Source: Gammaproteobacteria bacterium (GTDB lineage: Bacteria; Pseudomonadota; Gammaproteobacteria; HTCC5015). From it: a stretch of DNA of 64,000 bases. The stretch spans positions 133,828 to 197,827 of the forward strand of contig JANQRI010000015.1 of NCBI GenBank assembly GCA_028284675.1, read 5' to 3'. How positions within the stretch are numbered: position 1 is the stretch's first letter; every line of letters starts with the position of its first letter. The notes under the pieces are model-generated. The model did no database searches and was not told the DNA's origin. It was given only the letters and a program-made list of their open reading frames with translations. The position numbers and the translations under genes are program-made. Below, one piece after another: positions 16,987 through 26,974 of the stretch.

Positions 16987-18330
16987 TTAAGCTTCAATCA
17001 TGTACTGATTGATAACATTTTCGACCCACTCTTGTTTGCCGCTTGTGACGGCGGGTTCACCATTGTTTTGGGCATAATCCCGCAAATCGCCCAAAGAAAG
17101 TTCACCGGATTCGAAGCGTTTGCCGTCGTTATTATCAAAGCTTGCATAGCGTTTTTGCTTAATCCCGGCAATTGGAGATTCTGTCAGGATTTTATGCGCG
17201 ACTTCCAAACCGCGTGCAAAACCGTCCATACCCCCAACGTGACCGATGAACAAATCTTCAGGGTCAGTTGACTCACGCCGGACTTTCGCATCGAAGTTAA
17301 AACCACCCGTTTTAAAACCACCACCGGCTAGCAAGACCATCATGCCTTGAACACAATCGTATAGATCAACTGGGAACTGATCGGTATCCCAACCATTTTG
17401 TGGATCTCCACGATTGGCATCAATTGAACCCAATAAGCCTGCATCAGTACACATCTGCAGATCATGCGCAAAACTATGCCCTGCCAGAGTTGCATGGTTA
17501 GCCTCAATATTCAAAGCAAAGTCTTTATCAAGGCCATGATGGCGCAAAAACCCGATTACGGTTTGTGCGTCGAAATCATATTGATGTTTCATAGGCTCCA
17601 TTGGTTTAGGCTCTATTAAAAACGTGCCTTTAAAACCAATGCTGCGACCATAATCTCTGGCCATTGTTAAGAAACGTGCAAAATGCTCCAGTTCACGGCG
17701 GGTATCCGTGTTAAACAGGCAGGCATACCCTTCGCGTCCTCCCCAAAACACATAGTTTTCACCGCCAAGTGCAACGGTTGCATCCAGTGCCGCTTTAACC
17801 TGTGCACCTGCATGTGCAACAACATGAAAATCAGGGTTGGTCGAAGCACCATTCATATAGCGGGGATGGCTGAACAGATTTGCAGTGCCCCAAAGCAGCT
17901 TCATACCGGTTTCCTGCTGACGCTCCTTGGCCATATCAACCAGTTTTTGCAGATTCTGTTCCGACCCGGCAACACCTTCACCTGCAGGCGCTATATCTCT
18001 GTCATGGAAACAGTAGTACGGCACTCCCAGTTTGGTGAAAAATTCAAATGCAGCATCCAGTTTCTGATAAGCCCGATCCATTGGGTCAGCTTTATCATCC
18101 CAGGGATACTGGCGTGTACCCGGACCAAACGGATCGGCTCCGGTTCCGCAGAACGTATGCCAATAACACACTGCAAAGCGCAGGTGTTCGGCCATCGTCT
18201 TATCTCCAACCTTTTTGTCGGCCTGATAATATTTAAATGCCAGCGGATTGTCCGATTTTGGCCCTTCATATTGAATTTGATTAATTCCCGGAAAATATTC
18301 ACGGCTTCCGGTAAATACTGATTTACTCAT
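16987..18330 (-). CDS. xylA: Xylose isomerase
   Basis: A 447-residue TIM-barrel enzyme of the longer (class II) xylose isomerase type. Diagnostic stretches are FWGGREGYACLFNTD, LIEPKPMEPMKHQYDFD (metal-binding Glu region) and NIEANHATLAGHSFAHD. It converts D-xylose to D-xylulose. AGAGGA precedes the ATG. xylB lies 14 bases upstream on the same strand, so the two form a pentose operon with the glycosidase before them. No transporter or XylR-type regulator is adjacent. Confidence 0.97.
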   Translation of the reverse strand: MSKSVFTGSREYFPGINQIQYEGPKSDNPLAFKYYQADKKVGDKTMAEHLRFAVCYWHTFCGTGADPFGPGTRQYPWDDKADPMDRAYQKLDAAFEFFTKLGVPYYCFHDRDIAPAGEGVAGSEQNLQKLVDMAKERQQETGMKLLWGTANLFSHPRYMNGASTNPDFHVVAHAGAQVKAALDATVALGGENYVFWGGREGYACLFNTDTRRELEHFARFLTMARDYGRSIGFKGTFLIEPKPMEPMKHQYDFDAQTVIGFLRHHGLDKDFALNIEANHATLAGHSFAHDLQMCTDAGLLGSIDANRGDPQNGWDTDQFPVDLYDCVQGMMVLLAGGGFKTGGFNFDAKVRRESTDPEDLFIGHVGGMDGFARGLEVAHKILTESPIAGIKQKRYASFDNNDGKRFESGELSLGDLRDYAQNNGEPAVTSGKQEWVENVINQYMIEA

Positions 18331-18344
18331 ATTTTATCCTCTGG

Positions 18345-19835
18345 CTAAGTGTATAAAGTTGTAACGGCTTCAACCGCCTGTTGATAGCTTCTGAAAATTT
18401 CGTTGTAACTACTGACACGTTCTTTATCCGGCTCACAGTATCCTGCCGGATCTTCCTGCAGGTGCTCTTTGGCAATGTCAATCAGGCTTACTGATCCTGA
18501 GCTGTTTTCCAGCAACCAAAGCGCCTGCAAAGCTGCACCAAATGCCGCACCTTCATCCTGAATCAGAGTACTCACCGGTGCCTGGCAAATGTCTGCCAAC
18601 ATTTGTCGCCAAGTGGCACTGCGTGCACCGCCACCGGTAAGACGAATGGACGTGATAGACATATCCAGTTTACGCAATGCTTCAAGTCCTGTGCGCAAAC
18701 CAAAATTTACGCCTTCCACTGCGGACCGAAGCAGGTTTGCCGGATTAACATTATTGTTATCCAAACCTAATATGCAGGCCTTGCCATTTGGTAAATTAGG
18801 TGTGCGCTCTCCACTGAAAAAAGGTAGAGTCAAAACGCCTTCAGAGCCAACTGGAGATTCACTTATATGTTTTTCAAAGTCATTTAAATCTTTTTTCAGC
18901 AAACCTCGCATCAACTCTGTTGATACCGTGCAATTCATAGTGCACAGCAACGGCAACCAACCGCCGGTCGAAGAACAAAATGCCGCAATTTGCCCGGCAG
19001 GGTCGACAATCGGCTTGTCAGAATAACCGTATACTGTACCCGAGGTTCCAAGGCTGATTGTAATATCACCTTCACGAAGATTAGCGGTGCCGATTGCCCC
19101 CATCATATTATCACCACCACCGACAGCTACTATCACATCCGGTTTTAAACCTAGTTCATCGGCACGTGCCGGGTCCAGGCGCCCTACTTGCTGATCAGGT
19201 TTCAGCAATGGCGGTAAACAGTCTTTCAGGTCGCGGTCAGCGTCAATGGCTTGAAGCATTTTGGATGACCATTCACGCTCGTATATATTCAAAAAACCAG
19301 TGCCTGATGCATCACCGTACTCCATGCAGCGTTCACCTGTCAGCCAAAAATTAATATAATCATGTGGCAACATTATCGTGTGCAGCTTTTGATACAACTC
19401 AGGATGAGTTTGCTTTAGCCATAAAACTTTAGAGGCTGTGTAACCCGCGACAATCGTATTGCCCATTTCGGCAATACATTTTTCTTCGCCGCCGTAAGCA
19501 TTGATAATTTGTTCACATTGTGCGGTTGTGGAAGTATCACACCAAAGCTTCACCGGGCATAGCACATCACCTTTTTCGTCAACAGCAACAAAGCCATGCT
19601 GCTGGCCGGAAACCGCAATAGCCGAAATCGAACTTCTGACAGTCGCATCTATTTGCTGAAGGCAGTTTACAATTGCGTCAGTCCACCAATGTGCCAGCTG
19701 TTCAGCACTGCCGTCAGGCTTGGTCGCCAAATCAAGCGCTGACGTGGTGTTGGAAATTATCTCTCGCTTGTCACTGTTATATACTACTGCTTTAACGCTC
19801 TGGGTACCGACGTCAAAGCCAAGCACTATTGCCAT
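18345..19835 (-). CDS. xylB: Xylulokinase
   Basis: A 496-residue FGGY-family sugar kinase. The N-terminal phosphate motif is GFDVGTQSVKAVVY, the sugar-binding region contains SGQQHGFV, and the C-terminal ATP motif is RLTGGGARSATWRQMLAD with QDEGAAFGAAL. It phosphorylates D-xylulose made by XylA for the pentose phosphate pathway. GAGGA precedes the ATG. It lies between the glycosidase gene and xylA. Confidence 0.96.
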   Translation of the reverse strand: MAIVLGFDVGTQSVKAVVYNSDKREIISNTTSALDLATKPDGSAEQLAHWWTDAIVNCLQQIDATVRSSISAIAVSGQQHGFVAVDEKGDVLCPVKLWCDTSTTAQCEQIINAYGGEEKCIAEMGNTIVAGYTASKVLWLKQTHPELYQKLHTIMLPHDYINFWLTGERCMEYGDASGTGFLNIYEREWSSKMLQAIDADRDLKDCLPPLLKPDQQVGRLDPARADELGLKPDVIVAVGGGDNMMGAIGTANLREGDITISLGTSGTVYGYSDKPIVDPAGQIAAFCSSTGGWLPLLCTMNCTVSTELMRGLLKKDLNDFEKHISESPVGSEGVLTLPFFSGERTPNLPNGKACILGLDNNNVNPANLLRSAVEGVNFGLRTGLEALRKLDMSITSIRLTGGGARSATWRQMLADICQAPVSTLIQDEGAAFGAALQALWLLENSSGSVSLIDIAKEHLQEDPAGYCEPDKERVSSYNEIFRSYQQAVEAVTTLYT

Positions 19836-19873
19836 GAAAATATCCTCGTTTTATATAGATTTAGCCAGCTAGG

Positions 19874-20929
19874 CTACATTGCTTCATGGCGGGAGCCGAG
19901 TATTTGTGAGTCGCTATCAATTTCCTGTGATAAACTCACCGTCAATGTCAAACGCCCCTCATCGTCAGCTTCCACCGGAACAGGGTTGGAAACCTCACCA
20001 AGAAATTCACCGCTCTGATTAACATTTCTAAACCCCATAAACACCGGTTTACCGGCCGGGTCATTTACTATTTTGCCACAGTAGTGTGTTCCGGTTGGGT
20101 TTCCGGCAAAAAAAGGTAATTCCCCTAAGCGCCAGGGACCATTCGGAGTCGTCGCAATATAATAATGTGCTCCGGAATAACGGCTGAATTCAGCTTGACC
20201 CGCATCTGCCAGACTTTGCTTAAAAGCTTCCGCGTAGTGCTCATTGAATACACTGAATATCAAATAGTGATGGTTTTTAATTTTAAGATACTGAGGTACT
20301 TCACATTCATTAAAGCTGCCTGAGGGTGTTACAGGCGCTGCGGCATGCCATTCGAATAAGTCTTTTGAGTGAGCAATTCCTATGGCGCCTCGTCCGTCAG
20401 CCGGGCCATCCTTATGCCGCGCAGTGAAATACATGCGAAAACCCTCGCCGTCAGGGTTTTTTATAACATAAGGATCCCGCCATGCTATCATCCGAAATTG
20501 GTCCTGTGGATGGTCGACCAACTCTGAATCATACCAACGCTGATCCAGCTCAAGCACCGGATTTTCTTTGTAGCGCTCCCAATGCTGGAGATCATTTGAG
20601 GTTGCCACCCCTATACGCTGTGTTTTTGCACCATCGGTACTCGATAAAGCCGTATAGAATAGATACCAGCGATCCCCATCAGCAAATACAGAGCCGGACC
20701 AAATAGCATGGTCATCCCATGCAGGCTCCGCAGACTTTTCAAAGCATGTACCCAGATTTTTCCAGTGAATCAAATCCCGGGAAACAGCATGGCCGATGGA
20801 GGTTTTAAAATGCCGCAAATCAGGGTCCCCAATGCTTCGATCAGCCTGCAAAAAAAACATATGGTAATTTTCAGCTTCTTTTGTGAACCAAAAATCCCAT
20901 ATCCACTTATCATTTAATCGAAATGCCAT
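19874..20929 (-). CDS. Five-bladed beta-propeller glycoside hydrolase (GH32/43/68 type)
   Basis: A 351-residue protein with no signal peptide. The fold is indicated by repeated W-(Y/F)LFYT-like blades and by three acidic sites in the order of clan GH-J/GH-F enzymes: an Asp near residue 11 (IWDFWF), an RDP motif (AWRDPYV) and a Glu in NECEVPQYL. It is the first gene of a run with xylB and xylA, so intracellular cleavage of a pentose- or fructose-containing oligosaccharide is likely. Substrate cannot be told from sequence; RDP and the EC motif point towards beta-fructosidase-like enzymes, the neighbours towards xylosides. Confidence 0.72.
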   Translation of the reverse strand: MAFRLNDKWIWDFWFTKEAENYHMFFLQADRSIGDPDLRHFKTSIGHAVSRDLIHWKNLGTCFEKSAEPAWDDHAIWSGSVFADGDRWYLFYTALSSTDGAKTQRIGVATSNDLQHWERYKENPVLELDQRWYDSELVDHPQDQFRMIAWRDPYVIKNPDGEGFRMYFTARHKDGPADGRGAIGIAHSKDLFEWHAAAPVTPSGSFNECEVPQYLKIKNHHYLIFSVFNEHYAEAFKQSLADAGQAEFSRYSGAHYYIATTPNGPWRLGELPFFAGNPTGTHYCGKIVNDPAGKPVFMGFRNVNQSGEFLGEVSNPVPVEADDEGRLTLTVSLSQEIDSDSQILGSRHEAM

Positions 20930-21451
20930 AAGCCTACGCTGTTTTTAAAGTCAAAAAATCATATTGGAGCCAACCTGAATCAGGATCTGGATTGTATGCT
21001 GACAAGGCTGAAAAAAAATCCATAAAAATCAAAAACTTAAATTACAAGTACACAGGCTGGTGCTTGCTTTGAAAAGCGCCATGCCTGAGTTTGGTCTGGC
21101 TAGGGCCCGCAGGGTAAGATTTACTTCACATATAGTCAATAGCACGGACTTTTGAATTATTGAATTACCCGCATTTAGGGCTCACCGAAAGGCTTAAAGT
21201 CACATCAGGCAACAAGCCTGGCTGCTTGGTCAGTACGCCAAACTATTCATACAAGTGTTGTAGCTGCCAGTAAATTGGCGCTGAATTTTATCCATGCCGT
21301 CAATAGCTTGGCAAATTAATATGAAGCTAACTCATAAATATTCCTCTACTGGGCTGTTTTACGAGGTCAATTCATAATAAAGCTCACACCACTATTTGGT
21401 ACGTATATTGCACAGTGAATGAGTATCAATATTAACTCAGGAGCCACATGG
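20930..21451. other. Divergent intergenic region before the xyl genes and the GAF-PAS kinase
   Basis: About 520 bases separate two divergent units. No coding frame, RNA or clear repeat was seen. It must hold the promoters for both, but no operator could be assigned. A GGGCCC word occurs at 21104-21109. Confidence 0.4.
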
Positions 21452-23161
21452 ATGAGTGTACAAAGTGAACGAAACCAGAGCGTCATACCGCCTGTAACGT
21501 TTATTAACAAACATAGCACAAGAGGTCCGCTACCCACTTTATCTGTTGTTCAAGCTATTAATGAGGCAGCTCAACTGTTTCTTAAAGCCGATTCGTGGGA
21601 ATATGCAGCGAATGAGGTGCTTACATCCATTGGCCGCGTTTTCAATATCAGCCGTATCAGCATACTTAAAAAAACCACCACAGCAAACCATGACCCACTC
21701 GCCATGCGCTGCATTTATGAATGGGCTGATGAAGGTGTTACAAAAGTATTGGGGCAAATCGCGCCACGTACTATTATGGAAGAAAAGGTATATGAAGCCT
21801 GGATACATGAATTAAATCAAGGAAAGACTATAAAGCGTAATATCAGCTCAACCGAAAAACTGGAAAAAGCTTATCTGGACACCATACATGTACAAAGTAT
21901 GGTTGCATGCCCGTTAATGGTTCGGCAAACCCTGTGGGGAAGTTTGCTATTCGAAGAATGCCGTCATGACAGGCCCTGGTCTGAAGGCAACCTGGAAACT
22001 ATGAATATGGTAGCCACCTTATTTGCCTCAGCCATAGAAGGCGGTTTGATGGTTCAACAGCTTAAGGAAACTGAAAGCCGTTTCCAAATAGTTTCCCGCG
22101 CGACAAATGATTCAGTATACGACTGGGATATGCAGGCGGATACCATCTGGCGCAGCCCTAATACTGAAATGATATTCGGTTACCGTATGACCGAAATTAA
22201 TGGTAATGCACAGTGGTGGCAAAAACATATTCATCCGGCTGATAAATCACGGGTACTTGATGAATTAATAAATTTAAATCGTTCCGGTAATGGTTTTTGG
22301 TCATCCGAGTATCGTTTTCGCCATGCAAGTGGGCAGTATATGCATATTCTGGATAGAGCTTATGTGGCATATGACACTAACAATGAACCCAAAAGACTGA
22401 TTGGCTCCATGCTTGATATTACGAAAGTGAAAAAGAATGAAATTGAGCTTGAGCTTTCACGTGACCGTTTACGGCGTCTGGCACTGCACTCACAGATGAT
22501 TCGTGAAGAAGAGCGTAAACACCTCTCCAGAGAGTTGCATGATGAATTCGCACAGATATTAACCGGCATAAAATACAACCTGGAGTGGCTTAAATCAAAA
22601 GTCACCAATGAAAATGCAGATATAATGGAGTGCGTAACAGAAACCTCCGAAGTGGTTTCCAATACGATGGAGAAAGTCAAAGAAATCGCGATGGCTTTAC
22701 GCCCATCGATCATCGATGATGTCGGGTTGTTGGAAGCCATCAAATGGCAGTTATCAAAATTTCAGGATATGAGCTGCTGTCGCTGTGTACTTGAAAATCA
22801 AATAGATGACTTAAAAATGGATAATGAGTCAGAAATTGCGATTTTTAGAATTTTGCAGGAATCGCTGGCTAATGTTGCGCGTCATGCAAAAGCTGACTTG
22901 GTTGAAATAACATTACAGCAGCATGAACAGGAATTGATACTGCAGGTTAAAGATAATGGTATAGGAATACCTGAATTTCTTATTGATAGTGCTGACTCTA
23001 TCGGGTTGTTGGGAATGAGAGAACGTGCAAGCGCGATTGGCGGCACCTTGGATATACATCGATTAACACATGGCGGCACGGCAGTTGTTTTAAAAGTATC
23101 TTTACAAGCGCCTAAACCACATATGGATTTGCGTTTAAAACTTAAAGAGCAGCAGCACTAG
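21452..23161 (+). CDS. GAF-PAS sensor histidine kinase of NarX/HisKA_3 type
   Basis: A 569-residue soluble sensor kinase. A GAF domain (about 25-205; EWADEGVTKVLGQ, MVACPLMVRQTLWGSLLFEE) is followed by a PAS/PAC domain (about 215-335; DSVYDWDMQADTIW, GSMLDITKVKK). A HisKA_3 domain carries the acceptor His in SRELHDEFAQILTGIKYN, and the ATPase domain ends with DNGIGIPEF and GLLGMRERASAIGG. The start at 21452 is chosen because AGGAG (21439-21443) lies eight bases before it; an upstream ATG at 21419 has no such site. No response regulator is adjacent, so it is an orphan. The 3' end overlaps the convergent giant kinase gene by 20 bases. Confidence 0.88.
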   Translation: MSVQSERNQSVIPPVTFINKHSTRGPLPTLSVVQAINEAAQLFLKADSWEYAANEVLTSIGRVFNISRISILKKTTTANHDPLAMRCIYEWADEGVTKVLGQIAPRTIMEEKVYEAWIHELNQGKTIKRNISSTEKLEKAYLDTIHVQSMVACPLMVRQTLWGSLLFEECRHDRPWSEGNLETMNMVATLFASAIEGGLMVQQLKETESRFQIVSRATNDSVYDWDMQADTIWRSPNTEMIFGYRMTEINGNAQWWQKHIHPADKSRVLDELINLNRSGNGFWSSEYRFRHASGQYMHILDRAYVAYDTNNEPKRLIGSMLDITKVKKNEIELELSRDRLRRLALHSQMIREEERKHLSRELHDEFAQILTGIKYNLEWLKSKVTNENADIMECVTETSEVVSNTMEKVKEIAMALRPSIIDDVGLLEAIKWQLSKFQDMSCCRCVLENQIDDLKMDNESEIAIFRILQESLANVARHAKADLVEITLQQHEQELILQVKDNGIGIPEFLIDSADSIGLLGMRERASAIGGTLDIHRLTHGGTAVVLKVSLQAPKPHMDLRLKLKEQQH

Positions 23162-26100
23162 TACTTTTTTCTGATTTAGCAACAGGTGCTTTCTCAGTAT
23201 ATGGATGAGTCTCTGAAACAGGCAAAGCGAAATAAAATATACTGCCTTTGCCTGGCTTGGATTCCAGCCAAATTCGTCCGTTATGCCGCTCAATAATACG
23301 CTTCGTGATTGCAAGCCCCAGCCCGGTGCCTGGATAATCACTGTCAGAATGCAGGCGTTTAAAAATTACGAATACTTTATCGAAATGAACCGGGTCTATT
23401 CCAATACCGTTATCCTTCACTGAAAATATCCACTCATCGTTTTCATGTTCAACACTAATCTCGATTTTAGGCGGCTTGCTCTTATTATATTTCAATGCAT
23501 TTTCAATCAAGTTTACGAACACCCGCGTCAATTGAGTGCTGTCAATTTTTAGTTTAGGCATCGCTGTATGCAATATTATCGCGCTTCGCGAACTGATATC
23601 ATCGGCTAAAAATTCCAGAGCACCATTCAGTATTTTGTCACATGCAGTCGAGACAAATTCCCCGCCCCGGGTATTAATACGCGAATATTGCAACAAACCG
23701 TCGACCAATCGTGACATTTTAAATGCAGCAGACTTAACATAACCAAAATACTCTTTCACATCCGAATCAAGAGTAGTGGCTTCTTTTTTGTCAAGTAGAT
23801 CAATAAATCCGGCTATTTGCCGTAGTGGCGCCTGCAAGTCATGTGATGCAACATAAGCGAAATCACGCAACTCCTGATTAGTGGACTCCAGTTTCTTAAC
23901 CAGGCGTGCTAACTCGGTTGTTGTCTGTTTAATTAAAGTAATATCGATAAATGTCAATACTACGCCATCGACAGTAGCTTTTTCGTTATGATAAGGCAAG
24001 GCTCTCATCAGTAACCATTGCTCTGCAGGTATTTCCAGTTCTTTTTCAATACCAGCATCATTTTCAATAACATTTTCTATCAGTTCAATCAGCTCATGTT
24101 TTTCTATTTTTAAGCGATGAGAAATATCCTGAAAAGGCCGGCCAATATCACGGTCCAGAATATTAACAACTGAAGTGGCTGCGGCGGTGAACTTTCGAAT
24201 TCGCAGTGACTTGTCTAAAAACACGGTACCAATTTCAGTGCCGGTCAATAAGTTTTCAACATCATTGTTCAGCTGTACCAATTCTTCGATTTTGTGTTGA
24301 TATTCAATATTGACCGTGTGGAGCTCTTCGTTTACCGAGTGCAGTTCCTCGTTGGTGCTTTGCAGCTCTTCATTTGTGCTTTGCAATTCCTCATTAGTGC
24401 TCTGCAGCTCTTCATTTGTGGCTAACAGCTCTTCATTCGAAGCCTGCAATTCCTCATTGCTGGCCTCAAGCTCTTCGTTTGTGGCCTGTAAATGCTCTTT
24501 TGTATACTGCAGTTCGGATTCGAGGTCTCTGATCTGCTGTATTGCATGGCTGTCAACTTCAACAGTAATAGGGTCACTCTCGGCAAGCGGTTTGGTACCA
24601 ATATTTTCTATGCCTATAAAATAAAACAACTTGTTACTGCGCCGGTTGCGTAAAGGCTTAACCATTATGGAAAGCAGCTTTTGCTCTTTAGCATCGTCAA
24701 TTTTTATATCTTTAAATAGAACGGACTGGCCTTCGTTGTTTGCACGATGTAATGCGGCACTTAAAGCAGAACTCAAATGCGGATCAACAATACTAATCAG
24801 GTTATTGGTGGCACGACCTTCCCGGGGTTTTATAAAGCTACTGGCATCACCAAAAATATGAAATAACTCGAAATGCTCATCGATTAAAAAACCTGTATGT
24901 GCAAACTCCTGTAATAGCGACTCATAAGCCCAGGTGATCGTTGATTCAATCGGATTGGTCGTTTGTCTGCGAAACCTGGAATGGTTGCCGGTAATAACCC
25001 TTGACATTGCCGGACGAGTTACAGATAAAGGCCTGGAGTCGGGCAAACGAACATCACGGCGTTTTTTATAAACTTTCCACTGATTGCTGATCAAATCAAA
25101 CTCATCTTCGAGCCCTGAGAGAGATTCGCTGGGCCCCAAAAATAAATAGCCGTTCGCATGCAGTGCAAAATGAAACAGAGAATACACTTTTTTCTGTACG
25201 GATGGGTCAAGATAAATTAACAAATTACGGCATACAACCAAGTCAAGGTTGGTGAACGGAGGGTCACTCATCACATTTTGCGGTGCAAAAATTACCAGTT
25301 TCCGCAATTCCCGGCTGACCGTATATTTATCATCTTTTTTGGTAAAAAATTTCTTTAATCGCTTTATGGAAATATCATCCTGAATGCGATCACTGAAAAC
25401 CCCGGCAGCTGCCTTATCCAGAGAAGCTTGATGGATATCGGTTGCGAATAGCTTTATCTCGGCGGAAATTTTATGTTTTTCCGTAAACTCATGCAGTAGC
25501 ATGGCCACTGAATAAGCTTCCTCGCCCGTTGCACACCCCGGTAGCCAAACTCTGATTTCATCTTCAGGCTGCTTATGGCCGGCCACTTTAGGGATAATCT
25601 CTTTTTCCAATAACTCAAATGCAGGGGCATCCCTAAAAAACCGCGTAACACCGATCAGTAAATCATGATAAAGGTTATCCAACTCAACCGGCATCTGCGT
25701 CAGATAATTAACATAGTCGGTAAGATTTTCGCAGTGAGTAATGCTCATGCGCCGTTCTATACGACGATCTACAGTGGACGGCTTGTAGTATTTAAACTCT
25801 ATACCATACCGCAGTCGTAACAACTCAAAAATATCGTGTAACTCCGGTTGGTCAAAACTCAATGCCGGCAGTAATGAAATACCCTCGGCTCTTTTTTCCG
25901 GACTTCGGATATACTGCAATACCGCGTCGGGCATTGCGCCCGGGGGTAAAACCAAATCGACCATCCCGGTTTTTACCGCAGCACGCGGCATGCCATCAAA
26001 ACCGGCAGACTCTTCATCCTGAGAAATAACAAACCCGCCTACTTCATGAATATCGCGTATACCCCGCGATCCGTCACTGCCGGTACCCGACAGAATAATA

Positions 26101-26597
26101 GCGATCGAGCGGTTTCGATAATCCTGCGCTAATGAGCGAAAAAACGCATCAATGGGTAAATTTAAACCCTGGGTTTTTTCCTGATCGGTCAGTAACAACT
26201 TGCCACTGGCAACAATCATATTTTTTTTCGGAGGAATCAGGTATATGGCATTTTTTTTTACCTGCATTTCATTTTCAACGCGGTAAATTTCCATATCGGT
26301 ATGGCGTGCCAAAATTTCATCCATCAGGCTGCGGAAGTCAGGTGATAAATGCTGAACAAGCACAAAACTTAAACCACTTTTTGGCGGAACGTTTTCAAAA
26401 AACGCTTCTATTGCTTCAAGACCGCCGGCAGAAGCCCCCAAACCAACCAAAAATTTCGGTTTATCATTAACAACAGGCATTTCTTCCAAATGCTTATTAG
26501 GGTTATCCGGCATCTGACGGCCATTCCTTTCTGTCGGAGTTGTTGGAAAGCCTGAAATGGCATTATCATCCGAAGTGGTGCCATCCTTGTCTGTCAT
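23142..26597 (-). CDS. CheB-CheR-PAS-histidine kinase fusion protein
   Basis: An 1151-residue multidomain protein. Residues 45-235 are a CheB methylesterase with catalytic Ser56 (GASAGG), His83 (QHLSP) and Asp175 (GTGSDGSRG) but no receiver. Residues about 255-515 are a CheR methyltransferase (RRIERRMSI, GVTRFFRD, PGCATGEEAYS, CRNLLIYLD). A coiled coil made of NEELQ(S/A)(T/S) heptads follows (about 695-770), then a PAS domain, a HisKA domain (VASHDLQAPLRQ) and an ATPase domain (ENALKYN, DNGIGID, GTGLGLAI). Such fusions are known in proteobacteria; their targets are mostly undefined. No chemotaxis cluster is near, so a non-flagellar signalling role is likely. Confidence 0.93.
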   Translation of the reverse strand: MTDKDGTTSDDNAISGFPTTPTERNGRQMPDNPNKHLEEMPVVNDKPKFLVGLGASAGGLEAIEAFFENVPPKSGLSFVLVQHLSPDFRSLMDEILARHTDMEIYRVENEMQVKKNAIYLIPPKKNMIVASGKLLLTDQEKTQGLNLPIDAFFRSLAQDYRNRSIAIILSGTGSDGSRGIRDIHEVGGFVISQDEESAGFDGMPRAAVKTGMVDLVLPPGAMPDAVLQYIRSPEKRAEGISLLPALSFDQPELHDIFELLRLRYGIEFKYYKPSTVDRRIERRMSITHCENLTDYVNYLTQMPVELDNLYHDLLIGVTRFFRDAPAFELLEKEIIPKVAGHKQPEDEIRVWLPGCATGEEAYSVAMLLHEFTEKHKISAEIKLFATDIHQASLDKAAAGVFSDRIQDDISIKRLKKFFTKKDDKYTVSRELRKLVIFAPQNVMSDPPFTNLDLVVCRNLLIYLDPSVQKKVYSLFHFALHANGYLFLGPSESLSGLEDEFDLISNQWKVYKKRRDVRLPDSRPLSVTRPAMSRVITGNHSRFRRQTTNPIESTITWAYESLLQEFAHTGFLIDEHFELFHIFGDASSFIKPREGRATNNLISIVDPHLSSALSAALHRANNEGQSVLFKDIKIDDAKEQKLLSIMVKPLRNRRSNKLFYFIGIENIGTKPLAESDPITVEVDSHAIQQIRDLESELQYTKEHLQATNEELEASNEELQASNEELLATNEELQSTNEELQSTNEELQSTNEELHSVNEELHTVNIEYQHKIEELVQLNNDVENLLTGTEIGTVFLDKSLRIRKFTAAATSVVNILDRDIGRPFQDISHRLKIEKHELIELIENVIENDAGIEKELEIPAEQWLLMRALPYHNEKATVDGVVLTFIDITLIKQTTTELARLVKKLESTNQELRDFAYVASHDLQAPLRQIAGFIDLLDKKEATTLDSDVKEYFGYVKSAAFKMSRLVDGLLQYSRINTRGGEFVSTACDKILNGALEFLADDISSRSAIILHTAMPKLKIDSTQLTRVFVNLIENALKYNKSKPPKIEISVEHENDEWIFSVKDNGIGIDPVHFDKVFVIFKRLHSDSDYPGTGLGLAITKRIIERHNGRIWLESKPGKGSIFYFALPVSETHPYTEKAPVAKSEKSTSAAAL
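24300..24500 (-). repeat. Tandem 21-bp repeats coding for NEELQST heptads
   Basis: Within the CheB-CheR gene a run of near-identical 21-bp units encodes consecutive heptads of the form (N)EEL-(Q/E/H)-(A/S)-(S/T)-N, giving a parallel coiled coil between the CheR and PAS parts. Copy number could change by slippage, altering linker length. Confidence 0.7.
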
Positions 26598-26974
26598 TCT
26601 ATAGTCCCAATTAAATGTTTTGTAGTTATTTTAGATAATGCAAATAGTCATGCATGACCCCAGCTGATTCGCAGGTCTGCAAGTTTAGACGCCCGGATTA
26701 TTGCACGGATTAGAATCAAGTTCTATAAATTGCAAATGGCTGGTACTGCCCCCAACAAAGAAACCCAAGCACTGTTGTTTGCCGTGAAATGATATGAGCT
26801 TAAATCGAAGCTTAAATGTTTTACTCAACATACCTGCAGTTGAAAAATAATAAAAAAATATAAAAATCAATAAATTAAATTATATTTTTTATGTAAATTC
26901 ACAAATACTTACAGTTTTGTTCTTCAGGAAAATTACTAGGTAGTGGGTTATGCAGGTTAAAAATTCAAGTCGGG
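26598..26974. other. Intergenic stretch between the giant kinase and the repeat element
   Basis: About 375 bases, AT-rich after 26830, with no convincing coding frame and no recognised RNA. It must contain the promoter of the CheB-CheR gene on the minus strand; no clear promoter or operator could be assigned. Confidence 0.35.
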
